64,000 nucleotides of DNA from Posidonia oceanica (lineage: Eukaryota; Streptophyta; Magnoliopsida; Alismatales; Posidoniaceae): positions 97,110,501 through 97,174,500 of the forward strand of contig JAZBRS010000020.1 in NCBI GenBank assembly GCA_037176725.1. The letters are read 5' to 3'. Shown piece after piece: positions 10,965 through 22,544 of this stretch (position 1 is its first letter; each line of letters opens with the position of its first letter). Below the pieces are notes generated by a model. It made no database searches. It saw only the letters and a program-made list of their open reading frames with translations, and was not told the origin of the DNA. A program made the translations under genes and the position numbers.

Positions 10965-11735
10965 GCAAAATGGAGCGAGAAACGAAGTCGACACGCAAAA
11001 CAATGCAAGAACGTAAAACAGTGCGAGAAACAAAGCAAGAACACAAAACAGTGCAAGAAACAAAGTCGGCATGCAAAGCGGTGCGAGAAACAAGCGAGGC
11101 ACGCAGAACGGTGCAAGAAACAAAGTCGGTATGCAAAACGATGCGAGAAACGAAGTCGGCACGTAAAACGGTGTAAGAAACAAAGTCGGCACACAAAACA
11201 GTGCAAGAAACAAAGCCGGCATGCAAAACGGTGCGAGAAACAAAGCGAGAATGTAAAACAGTGCGAGAAACAAAGTTGGCACGCAAAACGGTGCAAGAAA
11301 CAAAGTCGGCACGCAAAACGGTGCAAGAAACAAAGCCGGCATGCAAAACAGTGCGAGAAACAAAGCGAGAATGTAAAACAGTGCGAGAAACAAAGTTGGC
11401 ACGCAAAACGGTGCAAGAAACAAAGTCGGCACGCAAAACGGTGTAAGAAACAAAGTCGGCACGCAAAACGGTGCGAGAAACAAAGCGAGAATGTAAAACA
11501 GTGCGAGAAACAAAGCCAGCACGCAAAACGGTGTGAGAAACAAAGCGAGAATGTAAAACAGTGCAAGAAACAAAGCGGCACGCAAAACGGTGCGAGAAAC
11601 AAAGCGAGAATGCAAAACGGTGCGAGAAACAAAGTGGCATGCAAAACGGTGCAAGAAACAAAGTCGGACATGCAAAACGGTGCAAGAACAAAGGCGGGCA
11701 TGCAAAATGGTGCAAGAAACAAAGCGAAAAAGAGC
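10965..11735. repeat. 30 bp minisatellite in 3' LTR of A, about 25 copies
   Basis: Consensus unit CGGCACGCAAAACGGTGC followed by GAGAAACAAAGT. Some units form 5-unit higher-order blocks; compare 11191-11340 with 11341-11470. Because 30 is a multiple of three, all frames stay partly open and give false ORFs rich in K-R-C-E-K-Q-S or, antisense, in F-V-S-R-T-V-L. Confidence 0.95.
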
Positions 11736-14700
11736 GTGTAAAAGCCATGCAATGCGAATGATATGCAAAAGATGCTGCCGAAGTTCAAGAGGACATACCT
11801 TGGAAATCTGATGCCTGATCTGAAATCTGATTGGTCCATGCTGAAGAGCGCTCCGCCGGGGTCGCCCAGGTAGCTTAGTTGAGAAGATCCAACGGCTGGA
11901 TCTGAAGATATCTAGACTCCAAGGTAGAAGGCCAGAACAGGGGAGAAGAAAGGATCTAAGTGTAAAAGGGGGCCTAAGGGTGTGCAAAACAGGTCCTCCC
12001 ATATTCAGGAGAGCTAGACATAGTTAAGTGTCTGAAAAGAGTGCTAAAATGCAATGATGCATGGGTGCAATGCATGGAAAAATGCGGAAAAGGGCCTAAG
12101 AGTAATAAACAAAGTTGCAGGACCTAAACTAAAAGAAAATTTTAAAAAAAAAAAGAACTGCAAGCGGACTGATGTGTAAATAGAAACAACTATAGATTTT
12201 AATCGCAATTTCATATGATTTTAATGTGGATTTAAATGAGTTTTAAACCGAGCTTGGACCTAGATGCAAAATTAAAAAACTAACATGGCAACAATGCAAT
12301 GCAAGGGAAAATTCCTAAGCTAATGAAAAAATAAAAACAAAGGCAAACCTGGCTTAGTTGCTACAGGGGACGGGTCGGAGCTCGCCGGCGGACGTGCTGG
12401 AACGGCGGAGGAGGGAGCGGCCTGGCCCGGGCGGAGTGCGGGGGAGGCCGGCGCAATGCGGCGGAGGCGGGAGCGGTGTGCGGCGGCGCGTGGAGGCGCT
12501 GGACGATCGGCGCGGGTGCTGCCGGTGCCGGAGAAGAAAGCGTCTCCGGCGATCTCGTGCGGGCGGCGTGGTTGACGAAACGGCCCGGGAAAAGTCGAGA
12601 AGCAAGAGGGGAAAGAGGGAAAGCTCGAGGAGTGGTTGTTTTACCTTTTCGCACGCTGGAGGAGGCCACCCACTTAGGTGGTTTTCGGCCGGCCGGGAGG
12701 AGGTTGTGGCGGTGTGCAGCGACGTGCTGGGTGGTTGGGGCGGTTCGGGGGAGTTCCTTGGTCTCCGAGGAAGGTGACGATGCTTCCAGAAGCGAGTTTG
12801 GTCGCCCGGAGGAAGATCTGGTCCGACCGAGCTTCGCCTGCGGTGGCTGAGCTGGGTGCGGCGTTGTGCGGCATTCCAAGTCGAGGCAAGGGCACGGGCG
12901 GCTAGGTGGTTAGCTGGGGAACGTGTAGGAAGAAACAGAAGTGGATTCTACTAGGTGTGGAGAGAGTTATGGGTGTTTGAAGTTTTTGAAAAAAAAAGGG
13001 GGTGAAGGTGTTTGTAGTGGAATGCCGGAAGCGTGGGTGGCCTCGGGGGGAGATCTTGGGTGCTCTGTGAAGGTGGTTGTCGGGTGAATTCAGTGGCCAA
13101 GTTTGGAGATTTTAGGAGGCTCGTGGTGGAAGTTCTTCAATGGAGTGTGTGTGTTGGAAGTTTAGAAGAGGAAATGGGTTGAGAAGCGTCTGTTGGGTTG
13201 CTCTGAATGGTTTCTTCTCTTGGGACGAGTGCACAAGGAAGAAGAGAGGAGTTTTGCTAGGTCTCAGGATGTGTCCCCCCCGTCTGGTTCCTATTGGTCT
13301 CCTTTTGGTTTCTACTGGTTTGGTTTGCACTTGAGTGCAAGGGGAGGAATGGTGGCAGGCTTGCAGGCACACGGCTGAGGTAGGCGGCGCATGCCGGTCC
13401 AGCCTGGGCGCAGAGGGATGGAGGAGTGCACGGACGGCAGGTCTGGTGATGGTGTGCTGTCGATTGGTGAAGGCTGGTTGGCAGAAAAGAGAGAAGGAAA
13501 ACAGAGGGGAGAAGGAGGAAGGCTGCTGTAACAGAAGGAGGAGGGAAAGAAATCAAAATAAAAAGAAGAAGAAGAAATAGAAAAGAAGAAGAAAGAAGAA
13601 AAGAAAGAAGGAAAAAATTAAGTTATGGTTTTCCATTTTTTGGATTTGTTTCAAGGCAAATTGTTTTTTAATTTTCCTTTTTTGTTTTTAATTACTCTTT
13701 TGAATTTGTTAATGGTTTTCTTCTTTTAAGTTTTTTTCTTTTTCTTTTTGATCGTTTTAATTGTTTAAATTTCTCTTTTGATTTGAGTTTTTAGGATTTG
13801 AGTTTTCTTTAAATTGTTTTTTGATTTTGTTTAAATGTTTGTTAAGTTTTTTAATTGTTTTTTAGTTAAGTTTTTCTTGTTAAGTTGGGATTTTTTAATT
13901 AGGCTTTTTTAATGGATTGCTTCTTAATTAACTAGGAGGAGTTTTAGTCTTTTAGTTTTTAGTTTTTTCTTGAGTCTTATTTAAATTATTCTTTTTGATT
14001 TTGTTTGTTAAGTTCTTTTAGTATTTTTTAGTTGAGTTAGGTTTTTCCTTTTCTTTTTCTTTTTTAGTTAATTTTTTTTTTTAGGCTTGCATTAGGTTTT
14101 AATTGTTTCTTTTAGATTTGTTAAGTTAAGATTTATTTTAATTACTTGTCTTAGGATTCTTAATTGTTCTTTTTTTTTTTAAGATTTGTTTTTGATTATT
14201 TTTAATTGGGTTTTTACTTTTGGTTTGTTTTGATTATATTTTGGTTTTTTACTTGATTTTATAGCTTTTTCTTTTGTTTGTTTTGTATTTTTTAAATTGC
14301 ATTCTTAATTTTCTTTTTTAGTTGGATCCAATTAGGTTTTTGTTTTTAATTGTTTGTTTAAGTTTTTAATTACTTATTTTTAGGATTTTGATTTGTTTCT
14401 CTTTTGTTTTAGAGTTTTAAAGGTTTTTTTAAGGTTTTTAAAGGTTTTTTAAGGATTAGGTGGAAGAAAGGAAAAGAAAGGGAAAAGGAAAAAGAAAAGG
14501 AGGAAATGGAGGAGGAAAAGAGAAAGAGAGGAGTGGAAGGAGAATAAATATTAGACAATCAAGGAATAAGCTAAAAATAGAATAAAAATGCAAATAAGAT
14601 ACAGAAGAGAGAGACGCACAAGGTGGGCCCACAGTCAAGCAGGAAGAAGGGAGAGAAGGGAGTGAAAAGAGGGAGGATAATCAGGAGAGAGAGAGAGGAG

Positions 14701-15208
14701 AGAGAAAAGGATAATTTGGGTAAAATTCGGGTTTAGAGGTTTCGAAAAGGGGTGAGTTTTGGTGGGTGTGTAGCCTATGGTCCCTAGTGTTGGTCCTACG
14801 GTTTCGGTTTGGTTTTGAGAAGGTTTTGGAAGGATTTTGAGGTGTAGAAAAAGGGTAGTTTTACCTAGATTTTCTGAGGTTTTTGGGAGTGGTTTTGATT
14901 CGAAATTTTATGGGCTTTCTGGTGGATTTGCTAAGTTAGGAAGGGTGAGTTTTCCTATGATTTTTGGGTAGTTTTTGGATTCGGGAGATGGGTGTGATCC
15001 TAGGTTGAGTTTGGGCTTGTTTTGAGGGGAAAGAGGAAGAGAATGGTGTGGGTTTGGGCTTAGATTTGGATGGTTTTAGGTTAAAGTTTTGGATGGTTTT
15101 AGGCTAAGGTTTTGGATGGTTTAGGTTGAAATGGAGGGTGTGGTTTTAGGTTTTTCCTAGCCGGCCGAGAGATCCATTAATTCAGCCTGTCGAAATGGGG
15201 TGTCAATA

Positions 15209-15220
15209 GATGCCCCTCCC
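15209..15220 (-). promoter_or_regulatory. Element A polypurine tract
   Basis: The minus strand reads GGGAGGGGCATC directly against the inner edge of the 3' LTR, where plus-strand DNA synthesis starts in this element class. The same GGAGGGGCATC core abuts the LTR of element D at 32575. Confidence 0.8.
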
Positions 15221-15819
15221 TGAGCGAGGTCAAGGGGACCGAGGCTGCTGCTCAGGGTCGACAAGACACCCCATTTGACCAGAGAGCCAAATGTTGTTGT
15301 AGACGTGAGTCACTTATTCGATGGATGCACCGAAATTCATGACTCGTTGCCGAATGCGATGAATGTAGATGTAATGCTTACGCTAATGCAAATGTGATGC
15401 CTACGCTAATGCCCATTGCGCTATACTCCTTTGGGAGGAAAGCGGGTGATGCTTGCACGCGGAAAAGGCAGAGAATGCAATGCAGGATCGCTGGACAATA
15501 CTTCTAAAGAGCTGGACGAGGGGGTGCGCTGAGCGGTGTGCAGCTCTAGCGCGGGGGTGCCATTTGCCAAGCTTCTGTTGTAGGCATAGGCAATGCGAGT
15601 GCTGAAAGTAAAAGGCTGAATGTAAAGATGCTGAAAGTAAAGTACTGCAAGGAAAGTGCTGAAAATAAAGGCTGAAAGTAAGTGCTGAAAATAAAGGCTG
15701 AAAAGTAAAGATGCTGTGGATGTGCATGCGATGGTGGGCATGCAATGCCCGGGAAAGCGGAATGCGGAAGTTAGTGTAAGGACCACAGAGGAGTAGCAAC
15801 GCAATAAGGGTGCAATGTT

Positions 15820-16300
15820 ATGCAATGTTATGCAGTGGAATGCAGGGTATAAACAGTGGAGCGCCGGGCATACGGAACCGGGAAAACGATCCCAAGGCTG
15901 CAAACTACTGCGAGTATCATCCAAAGCCGGCAAGCTGCGAAAGTCTTGCGGGTGCCGAGGATGATACCTTAGGCAATACGCGAGCCAGGGGTTCGAATCC
16001 TAAGCACGCCATGTCCGTGCAATGATGGAATGTAGTACTAGGACTGACTCTACAGAGGACACAAGGAAGCTATATGATGTCATGCAATGAAATGCTAATG
16101 TTATGCAGTGGAATGCAGTGTATAAACAATGGAATGCCGGACATGCGAAACTGAAAAAACAATCCCAAGGCCGTGCACTACTGCGAGTATCATCCAAAGC
16201 CGGCAAGCTGTGAAAGTCTTGCGGGTGCCAAGGATGATACCTTAGGCAATACGCTAGTCAAGGGTTGAATCCTAAGCACGCCATGTCCGTGCGATGATGT
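15820..16300. repeat. Direct duplication in element A, two copies
   Basis: Copy 1 at about 15820-16014 and copy 2 at about 16085-16300 share long segments such as GCGAGTATCATCCAAAGCCG and CCTAAGCACGCCATGTCCGT. Each ends near a CGTGCRATGATG phrase. Confidence 0.85.
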
Positions 16301-16625
16301 GGTGCTAATGCCATGCAACACAATGCTATTAAACTATGACGAAAGGGGTGATAAGTTAACGGACTTATCGTCGGATAGTTAGGGGGTATCGGCCCTCTGA
16401 AGAGTTGACGAACTCACCACCGGATAGTTAGGGCTATCAACCTGAATGAGGAGTTAACAGACCCATCACCGGATAGTTTAGGGCTATCAGCCCGAATGAG
16501 GGTGGAAAGGGGGCGCGATACCGAACCAAAAGGTGCGGCAGAGGTCCAGAGACGCTCCCGCGACAGTTGGGGATGTCAGCCCAATGCAGATGGAAGTGGG
16601 ATACCAAGGGGCAACAAAAAAGATG

Positions 16626-16652
16626 CCCCTGGTATCAGGATGATACCAGGGG
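16626..16652. repeat. Perfect 12 bp stem hairpin, copy 1
   Basis: CCCCTGGTATCA, a GGA loop, then its exact reverse complement TGATACCAGGGG. It recurs unchanged at 16915-16941 within a larger duplicated block. Confidence 0.92.
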
Positions 16653-16914
16653 ACAGCCGAAGCGCTTTTGGCACCGAAATGCGAGGATGGATAGATGAAT
16701 GGATGATAGTTGACGAACCTATCGCCGAGCAGTTAGGGGTGCCAGCCTGGGAGTGATTGGCTGGGGATGTTTGGTGGCTTGACTTGACGGTGTGGGGAAT
16801 GCAATGGAACAAAGAATGCAAGGTGATAGGTTGACGGACCCATCACCGAGCAGTTTAGGGCTGCCAACCCGATCGGGCGAGGGGGACGATACCACAGGGC
16901 AGCCAAGAAAGATG

Positions 16915-16941
16915 CCCCTGGTATCAGGATGATACCAGGGG
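16915..16941. repeat. Perfect 12 bp stem hairpin, copy 2
   Basis: Identical arms and loop to the hairpin at 16626-16652. The flanking AAGATG and ACAGCCGAAGCGC are also shared between the two copies. Confidence 0.92.
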
Positions 16942-19111
16942 ACAGCCGAAGCGCCCCTGGCACCAGAATGCAAGGGTGGATGAACGGGCGGATGGATGAT
17001 ATGTTGACGAACCCATCGCCGAGCAGTTAGGGGTGCCAGCTCAGATGCAAAGAATGAGGAATGCGGATGGATACATAGAAAACAGGAAACCCCCCGTGGT
17101 GGGTGTGCAATGGTCTCAGTGCGGGCATGCTTCGTAGCGTCACGAGGTGACAAACGAGAGACATGCCGTTCATCCAGGACCTACCCAATGCGGTGGGCGG
17201 CAAAACTTTGAAAAATGCAGAGCCTCTGAGCGAGGTCAGGCAAAGAGTGCTCATCCTTGGCTCCGATTTTCGAAAACAGGGTGAAGAGAAGGTAAGTTAT
17301 TACAGCATGCATTTTTTGGTGGCTTTGGACTCAAAAGCAACTACACTAAAAGGGTGCTTCTGCACTTCCTGACTCAGGAGACTCGATCCTCGAGCAACGC
17401 CATGCCGAGTTGTGGTCGGTGGCTCTCTTTCTCACTCATGGCTCAGGATGAGGCTTTGGCTTCGCAGAGAATAGCCTTTGGCTGCAGGTAGGTAGCAGAA
17501 GTGTTGGATGCAGCTTCACAGCCTCTGTCTTAACTCCTTGGGGACCGACTACCACTTTTGACGCTCACAGGATGATGTTTCTTTTCCCCTCATGAGTGAT
17601 TGGATCTGCATCTAGCCTTCTTGGAAATAAGTGTTGTCTGCATAGGGGTTGGAGCGTGCTGCTGCGCTCAGAGGGTGGGGCTAGGTCCTCCAGATATGAT
17701 GTCTTGTGCAGTTGCCAGTGTGGCGCTTGATGTTGATAACTGAGGTGGCTTTGACGCTCGTCCGAATCACTCCTCTCATGAGCGCCTTCTTTCTTCAACT
17801 TCTTTCTTCATTTTTCTTTTGTGCTCAGCATGCATATCAAGTTATCATATTCTTTTGCTCACATGATCTCTATTCTTTTGGGATATGCATGTCCTCGCCC
17901 TCTTGGGGTAGCAGTCCCTGATGAGGCATTAAGAGTTCGGCTGATCCACGTACACCCTCAGCCTCTGCAATGTGTGCTTACAGTCTCTGGCTATGCTCCG
18001 CTCTGCTTCGGTCTTCTCCATGTTCGGTGGACTCTCTTGATAAGGTGGATTTCGCTTGTAGTGTTCTAAAACTCAGCGAGATGCTCTATTCTGCTCTCAA
18101 TCTCACTTTGTAGCCACATGCAAGAGATGGCGCTGTTCGGGTGAGTTCTGCTTGAGATTGTCACTGCTTGACATCCTCCAGGCGCTGCTTGCTTGTCCAT
18201 AGCCAGGTTTCTGATTATACAAATGTTTATGGGTTTTGTATTTTTTAGAAGGGAAGGGACAAGCATGTTTTTAGGTTTTTGCATCGGTTTTGTATTTTTT
18301 ATGGTTTTTTAGGTTTAAGAAAACATAAAAGGGAAAACCAACAGCAATGCGAGAAAATATTTTTGCGTTTTTTGATTTTCTTGATTTTTTTTTGGCATTT
18401 TTGTGCTTTATAGGATGCAAGAAATGGCATGTATGTGCAGAAGGTGATATGCATGATGACAGATATGTGCAAGATGAACGTGCAGAGTGATAAATATGTG
18501 CAGGATGGCGTGAATGTGCAGAGGAATGTGCAGAGTGATAAATGAGATGATATGTGCAGAGAGTGGCAAATGTGTGCAGCAAAATATGCAGAGTGATAGG
18601 TTAACGGACCTATCGCCGAATAGTTAGGGATATCAGCCCAAGGATGACAAGTTAACGGACCTATCGCCGAGCAGTTAGGGTTGCCAGCCCGATGCTGGGA
18701 ATGAATGCAAGAAGCAGAAGGGAATGCATGTTTTTGATGGTTTTTGTTGATTTTATGCTTTTTATGATTTTCAGGCAAGGCGAAAAATCGCGAAAACAAA
18801 ACAAAATGAAAAGAAAAGACAATGCAGGAAACGAAAGAGAGGTAAAAAGGGCTTACCTGTCAGCAACCTCGGGAGGGAGGCACTGGGTTCGCTCCTACGC
18901 TGCTGATGTTGTCGGCGGGGTCCACTGTCGGCAGTGGGGGGAGCACTGGGGCTGCAAAAGTTGGAGAAGAACTTACTTGGATGACGCTGCGCCTGGTCTT
19001 GCTGTCGACGCTGCCGTTGCATCTCCGAGCGTCCCTCAGACGAGATAGGGAGGGCGGAAGAAGGGGATCGCGCCGATGGGATCAGAAGGATCCATCAGAG
19101 CAGAGCGGGAT

Positions 19112-21254
19112 TCAGAAAAGACTGGGGTAGCCCCCCAGGGTTCCGGCGGAGGAAGGATTGGCTACACTAAGGTGTGCAAGTGCAGGTGCAGGTGTATGTG
19201 TATGTGCAGGCTCCTGCTCGCCAACGCTGATGATCCTGCGGTCGATCAGGCATTGAACGGCATCCCGGAGAGCGAGGCAGTTGTCCGTCGAGTGCCCGGT
19301 GGCCTGATGAAAACTGCAGAATTGATCCGTATCATGCCACCACGGAGGGGGATTTGGTGACGGACGGACAGCCGGGAGTCTCAGGAGCGACTCAACTTGA
19401 GGGAAGATGACGCTCAGTGGTTCGGGGAGAGGTGTGTAATCACACTCAGCCCGACGAGGTTGTCTTTGCCCTGGATGGAGTCTTTGCCGAGCGAGTGCGA
19501 CATGATGCACAGGCTCGATGGTGATAGAGTGCTCAGTGGGTGCAAAATTAGGTGCGTGCTCTAGCGGAAAAGGGTCTAGTTGACTCTCTACATATGCAGG
19601 CTCTTCAGGAAGATTGACACGTGCTTCAATGCACTGTTCGGAACAGTCAGGAGCGGAGTTGTTATTATTGCTGTTGTGGCGATTGCTGGAGGTGTTGGCC
19701 TGCCTAGCCAATGCAGAAAGTGTGGGGAAATGCCCACTTCGCAGCGAGCTTTCCACGCAGACACCAGCCCTAATCAGCGATGCATGACTAGTGATGTGCT
19801 GAATGCAAAGCAGAGTCCCAATCGCTGGCAGCGCCCCTTTAACGATCATCTCGATAAAATCCTCCTCGGAGGGTTTATCTTTGACTTGGGCGGCTAAGGA
19901 GCGCCAGCGACCGATATACTCCCCGAATGGCTCTTGGGGTCTCTGCTGGATGGCGACAAGATCCTCCCTCTTGGGGATCAAGTCGAGGTTGAAAGCATAC
20001 AGCTCAATGAAGGCCTGAGAAAGATCAGTCCAAGTTCGAACCGCTGCCATGTCAAGGGAAGTGAACCACTTGAGCGTAGGGCCGGTCAAACTCTTTTGAA
20101 ATAGGCAGATAAGGAGCCTTTCATCAGCCTGAAGCTGAGCAAGGTCCCCACAGTATGCCTTCAGATGTGAAATAGGACAGCCTTTACCATTGTATTTATC
20201 GAAGACCGGGATACAGAACTTCGAAGGGAGTGTAGCCTCGGGAAAGAGACAGAGGTCGCGAAACTGGTAAGACTGGTGGTCCTTGGCCTGCACTAGACGT
20301 AGTGCTTTCTCTAGAACGTCCATCCTATCATTGATGGGGTCTGGATTAGCTGCCATAGGGGATGGTGCAGCAGGGGTAGGAACCACATACGCCGAGTGGG
20401 TCGCACCTAAGTGCTCCTTCGGATCCACCATCACGTCGCCTGGTGGAGCAACAGGATGGCCGGCGTATCCGTGCGTGCGTGCAGTGTAGGTAGGAAAGTA
20501 TGCTGGGTTCTGAACCTGATGCAAGGGGGATGGGTAGGTAACATGCTGTGTGGTCGAGGTACAGATTGTTGGAGCAACAGTTGCTGCACAGGCGTGATGC
20601 TGGGCAGCGAACTAGTGGGATACTGTGCTCCAACCAGCCCAAAAGACTGATCACCAGGAAAGGGAGTTGTATGTAGTGCATAGTGTTGTGCAGAAGCAGG
20701 AGACAGATGCCGCGCCCCCATCACTGGAGCAGTGTGTAGCTGGGGCGATGGTCTAGGCAGGAGTGCAGTGTGTGCAACAGTAGGCCGCAGAGGAACCTCA
20801 GGGGCAACAGGAATACAAGAGGGTCGAACTGATAGAGCCATACCCTGCAGTGTGTGGGCAAGCTCCATCAGGTGTCGATACCGCACTTCAGGAGACCCGT
20901 GAGTGGGAACACTGAATTGCAGGACCGGCCAGAAGGCAGACTCAAGAGATTGAGAACCTAAAGCAAAGGTCGCCGCAGTAGAAGGGATGTCGGGAGCAAC
21001 ATATCCCAAGGACGAAGGGGTCAGAGGCACCTCCGGAACGCAAGGGGCGGTCACTGAGACAGATTCGACGACCGGATCCGGAGTGGCGCAAGTTTGCCAA
21101 AGACCGCAGCAGAAGGGAGTGCCCTAGACGCCTGAGGATGGAATCCTGGTGTCATAGAGGGCACAGAGCGAACAGAAGTGAAATCCGGAGGGACCCAAGT
21201 GGTAAACCCCTCCGAATCAACGGTAAAGTGGAGCCCATCGACAGACTGGGCCAT
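19112..21254 (-). pseudogene. Element A gag, broken by two frameshifts
   Basis: The gag polyprotein is read in three successive frames: 21254-21051 (N-terminus, starting MAQSVDGLHF), 21054 to about 20525 (proline-rich middle), then about 20524-19112 (470 residues). Frame changes are needed near 21053 and 20525. The last piece has a retrotransposon gag domain: FDKYNGKG near residue 110, then LTGPTLKWF and a PFGEYIGRW motif. Close to the end is a degenerate zinc-knuckle-like C-x-F-H-x4-G-H-x4-C array, typical of plant gypsy gags. Gag packages element RNA into particles. An intact copy elsewhere could do this for many non-autonomous relatives, but this copy probably cannot make a full-length protein. 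Confidence 0.82.
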
Positions 21255-22525
21255 TGCTGACTGAGTCTAAGTGAGCGGAAGCTGCGACGAGAGAGAAGGA
21301 AGTAAAGCCTAAGGAAAGCTACCATCGAAAGCGACAAGTAGCTCAGAGGAAGGACGCTCAGAGTTCAGGCAGCGGATCCCGCACGTACCTGCAAAAGAGT
21401 AAAGATGTTAGAGGTTGTATGCGATAAAGAGTTATTAAGGGTGGCATGAATGGCACACATGCAAATGAATGTCCTAAGATGCGCTCTCTCATCATGCATG
21501 TCCTGAGTAGATGACTTACTAGGACACACTCGTGGGCAGTGGGTTTAGACAAACTCTAGGTCAGAAAAAGCAGGTCCCTTGTCTAACTCCTGGCCCAAAG
21601 CTCAGGTAATAATAGGGTGGTGCGTTGGTGGCCTCGACCCTGCCGAAGCATGGGCGGTACCCTCCACTAACACCGACACGACCCCTAGACAAGGGGGGAC
21701 AGACCGACTGACTTGTACCATGCCAAAAGCAGTGGAACAAGGGGTCGGGACCATCCTTCGCAGACTGTGGGTGGACTCAGAAGAGAGAATGCATGCTTTC
21801 TAAGATGAATCAATCATGCAAAATGCTTTAGAGTCTTTTACTTACGTTTTATTAACTAGAAAGGGGGGAAAATTGCAAGTTATTGGCTCTAGTTGTGCTT
21901 AGAAGTTATTGTTTAGCTTTATTGTAGCTTTTAGATTAAGCAAAAGGGAGAGCAAACATGTTTCTACTATCCTAGGCATGGCATATGCGAAAAGGAAGAA
22001 AATCATTCAAATATGGCAGGCAAACAACATACAACAGAGCAAAAGGCAAGTGCATGGCATGTGCGAGTGTTTGTGAGCATGATAGTAAAGAAAAAGCATT
22101 CATCACGTCAAAAGGCATATATACAAGGCATGTGCATGTGCAGTGACATAGCAAGTGTGTAAAAGAAGCATTTATCATTCAAAAAGTATGTATTATTGCC
22201 GAACAAGTATGTAGACATGCATTGTGCAGGAAACAGAGCAATAATAAGTAAGCAAGATAAAGAAAGGTAAAGACAGGTAAGCTGTAAGGCAAATAAGAGC
22301 AGAAGCAAGGGAATAAGCAAGCAAACAAGCAGCAGAGGCAAAGCAGAGCAAAACAGAGCGCAAACCAAGGCAAAGGAGGTGCAAAACCTAAGCAGAGTAG
22401 CCACGAGACGACTCGCCAGGAGTTTGCACAGAAATGCGAGCAAAACAGGCAAAGGAGGCACAAAAGGCAGACAAAACAGCGAAAGCGGCGAGCGAAAAGT
22501 CAGAAACGAAAGCCGGAGTCTAGCA
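21255..22525 (-). other. Element A 5' leader
   Basis: About 1.3 kb between the primer site and gag. It is purine- and adenine-rich (on the plus strand AAGCAAAC and GCAAAGGAGG phrases, 22080-22480). No ORF with recognisable homology is present. It probably holds packaging signals, but nothing in the sequence proves that. Confidence 0.55.
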
Positions 22526-22543
22526 TCCCCAGCAGGGTCACCA
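22526..22543 (-). promoter_or_regulatory. Element A primer-binding site (tRNA-Arg type)
   Basis: The minus strand reads TGGTGACCCTGCTGGGGA, one base from the LTR. Tat/Ogre elements use TGGCGACTCYGCTGGGGA, complementary to a tRNA-Arg 3' end. Sixteen of 18 positions agree, with changes at positions 4 and 8. Confidence 0.85.
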
Positions 22544-22544
22544 C

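Larger units (their letters stand above)
10254..15208 (-). repeat. Element A 3' LTR (4,955 bp)
   Basis: On the plus strand it runs from TGTAGTAATC to GGGGTGTCAATA; the last TA replaces the expected CA. In order it contains a primer-site relic (10419-10427), a conserved GTGTTAGGCACC block (about 10620-10690), a 30 bp minisatellite (about 10965-11735), a GC-rich segment (12350-12900), a T-rich segment (13600-14460) and a GA-rich segment (14460-14720). The many overlapping ORFs here are products of the repeat and of base bias, not genes. Confidence 0.9.
15221..19111 (-). other. Element A internal non-coding region, repeat-rich
   Basis: 3.9 kb between gag and the 3' LTR, the place where pol would lie in an autonomous relative. 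No reverse transcriptase, integrase or protease motif is found. It holds a duplicated block (about 15820-16014 and 16085-16300), at least eight copies of a motif around CGCCGAGCAGTTAGGG (16340-17040 and 18590-18690), two perfect hairpins, and a T-rich stretch near 18240-18420. Confidence 0.7.

Noticed and set aside
10798..12002. Long overlapping ORFs of 285-398 residues on both strands
   Set aside because: They span the 30 bp minisatellite, whose period is a multiple of three, so every frame without a stop in the unit stays open. They recur at 23088-23992. There is no domain or gene context.
12354..12905. Arginine- and glycine-rich ORFs in the GC-rich part of LTR A
   Set aside because: Overlapping open frames on both strands in GC-rich DNA, in the interior of an LTR. 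No domain, and the same segment in the partner LTR simply mirrors it.
15960..16010. Possible tRNA gene (GGGGTTCGAATCCT resembles a T-arm)
   Set aside because: No matching A box, anticodon arm or acceptor stem could be placed. The duplicate copy at about 16260 lacks the TTCGAA core, so the match is chance.
15820..18690. Repeat-spacer arrays considered as CRISPR
   Set aside because: The context is a plant retrotransposon, and repeats are unequal and unevenly spaced without unique spacers of constant length.
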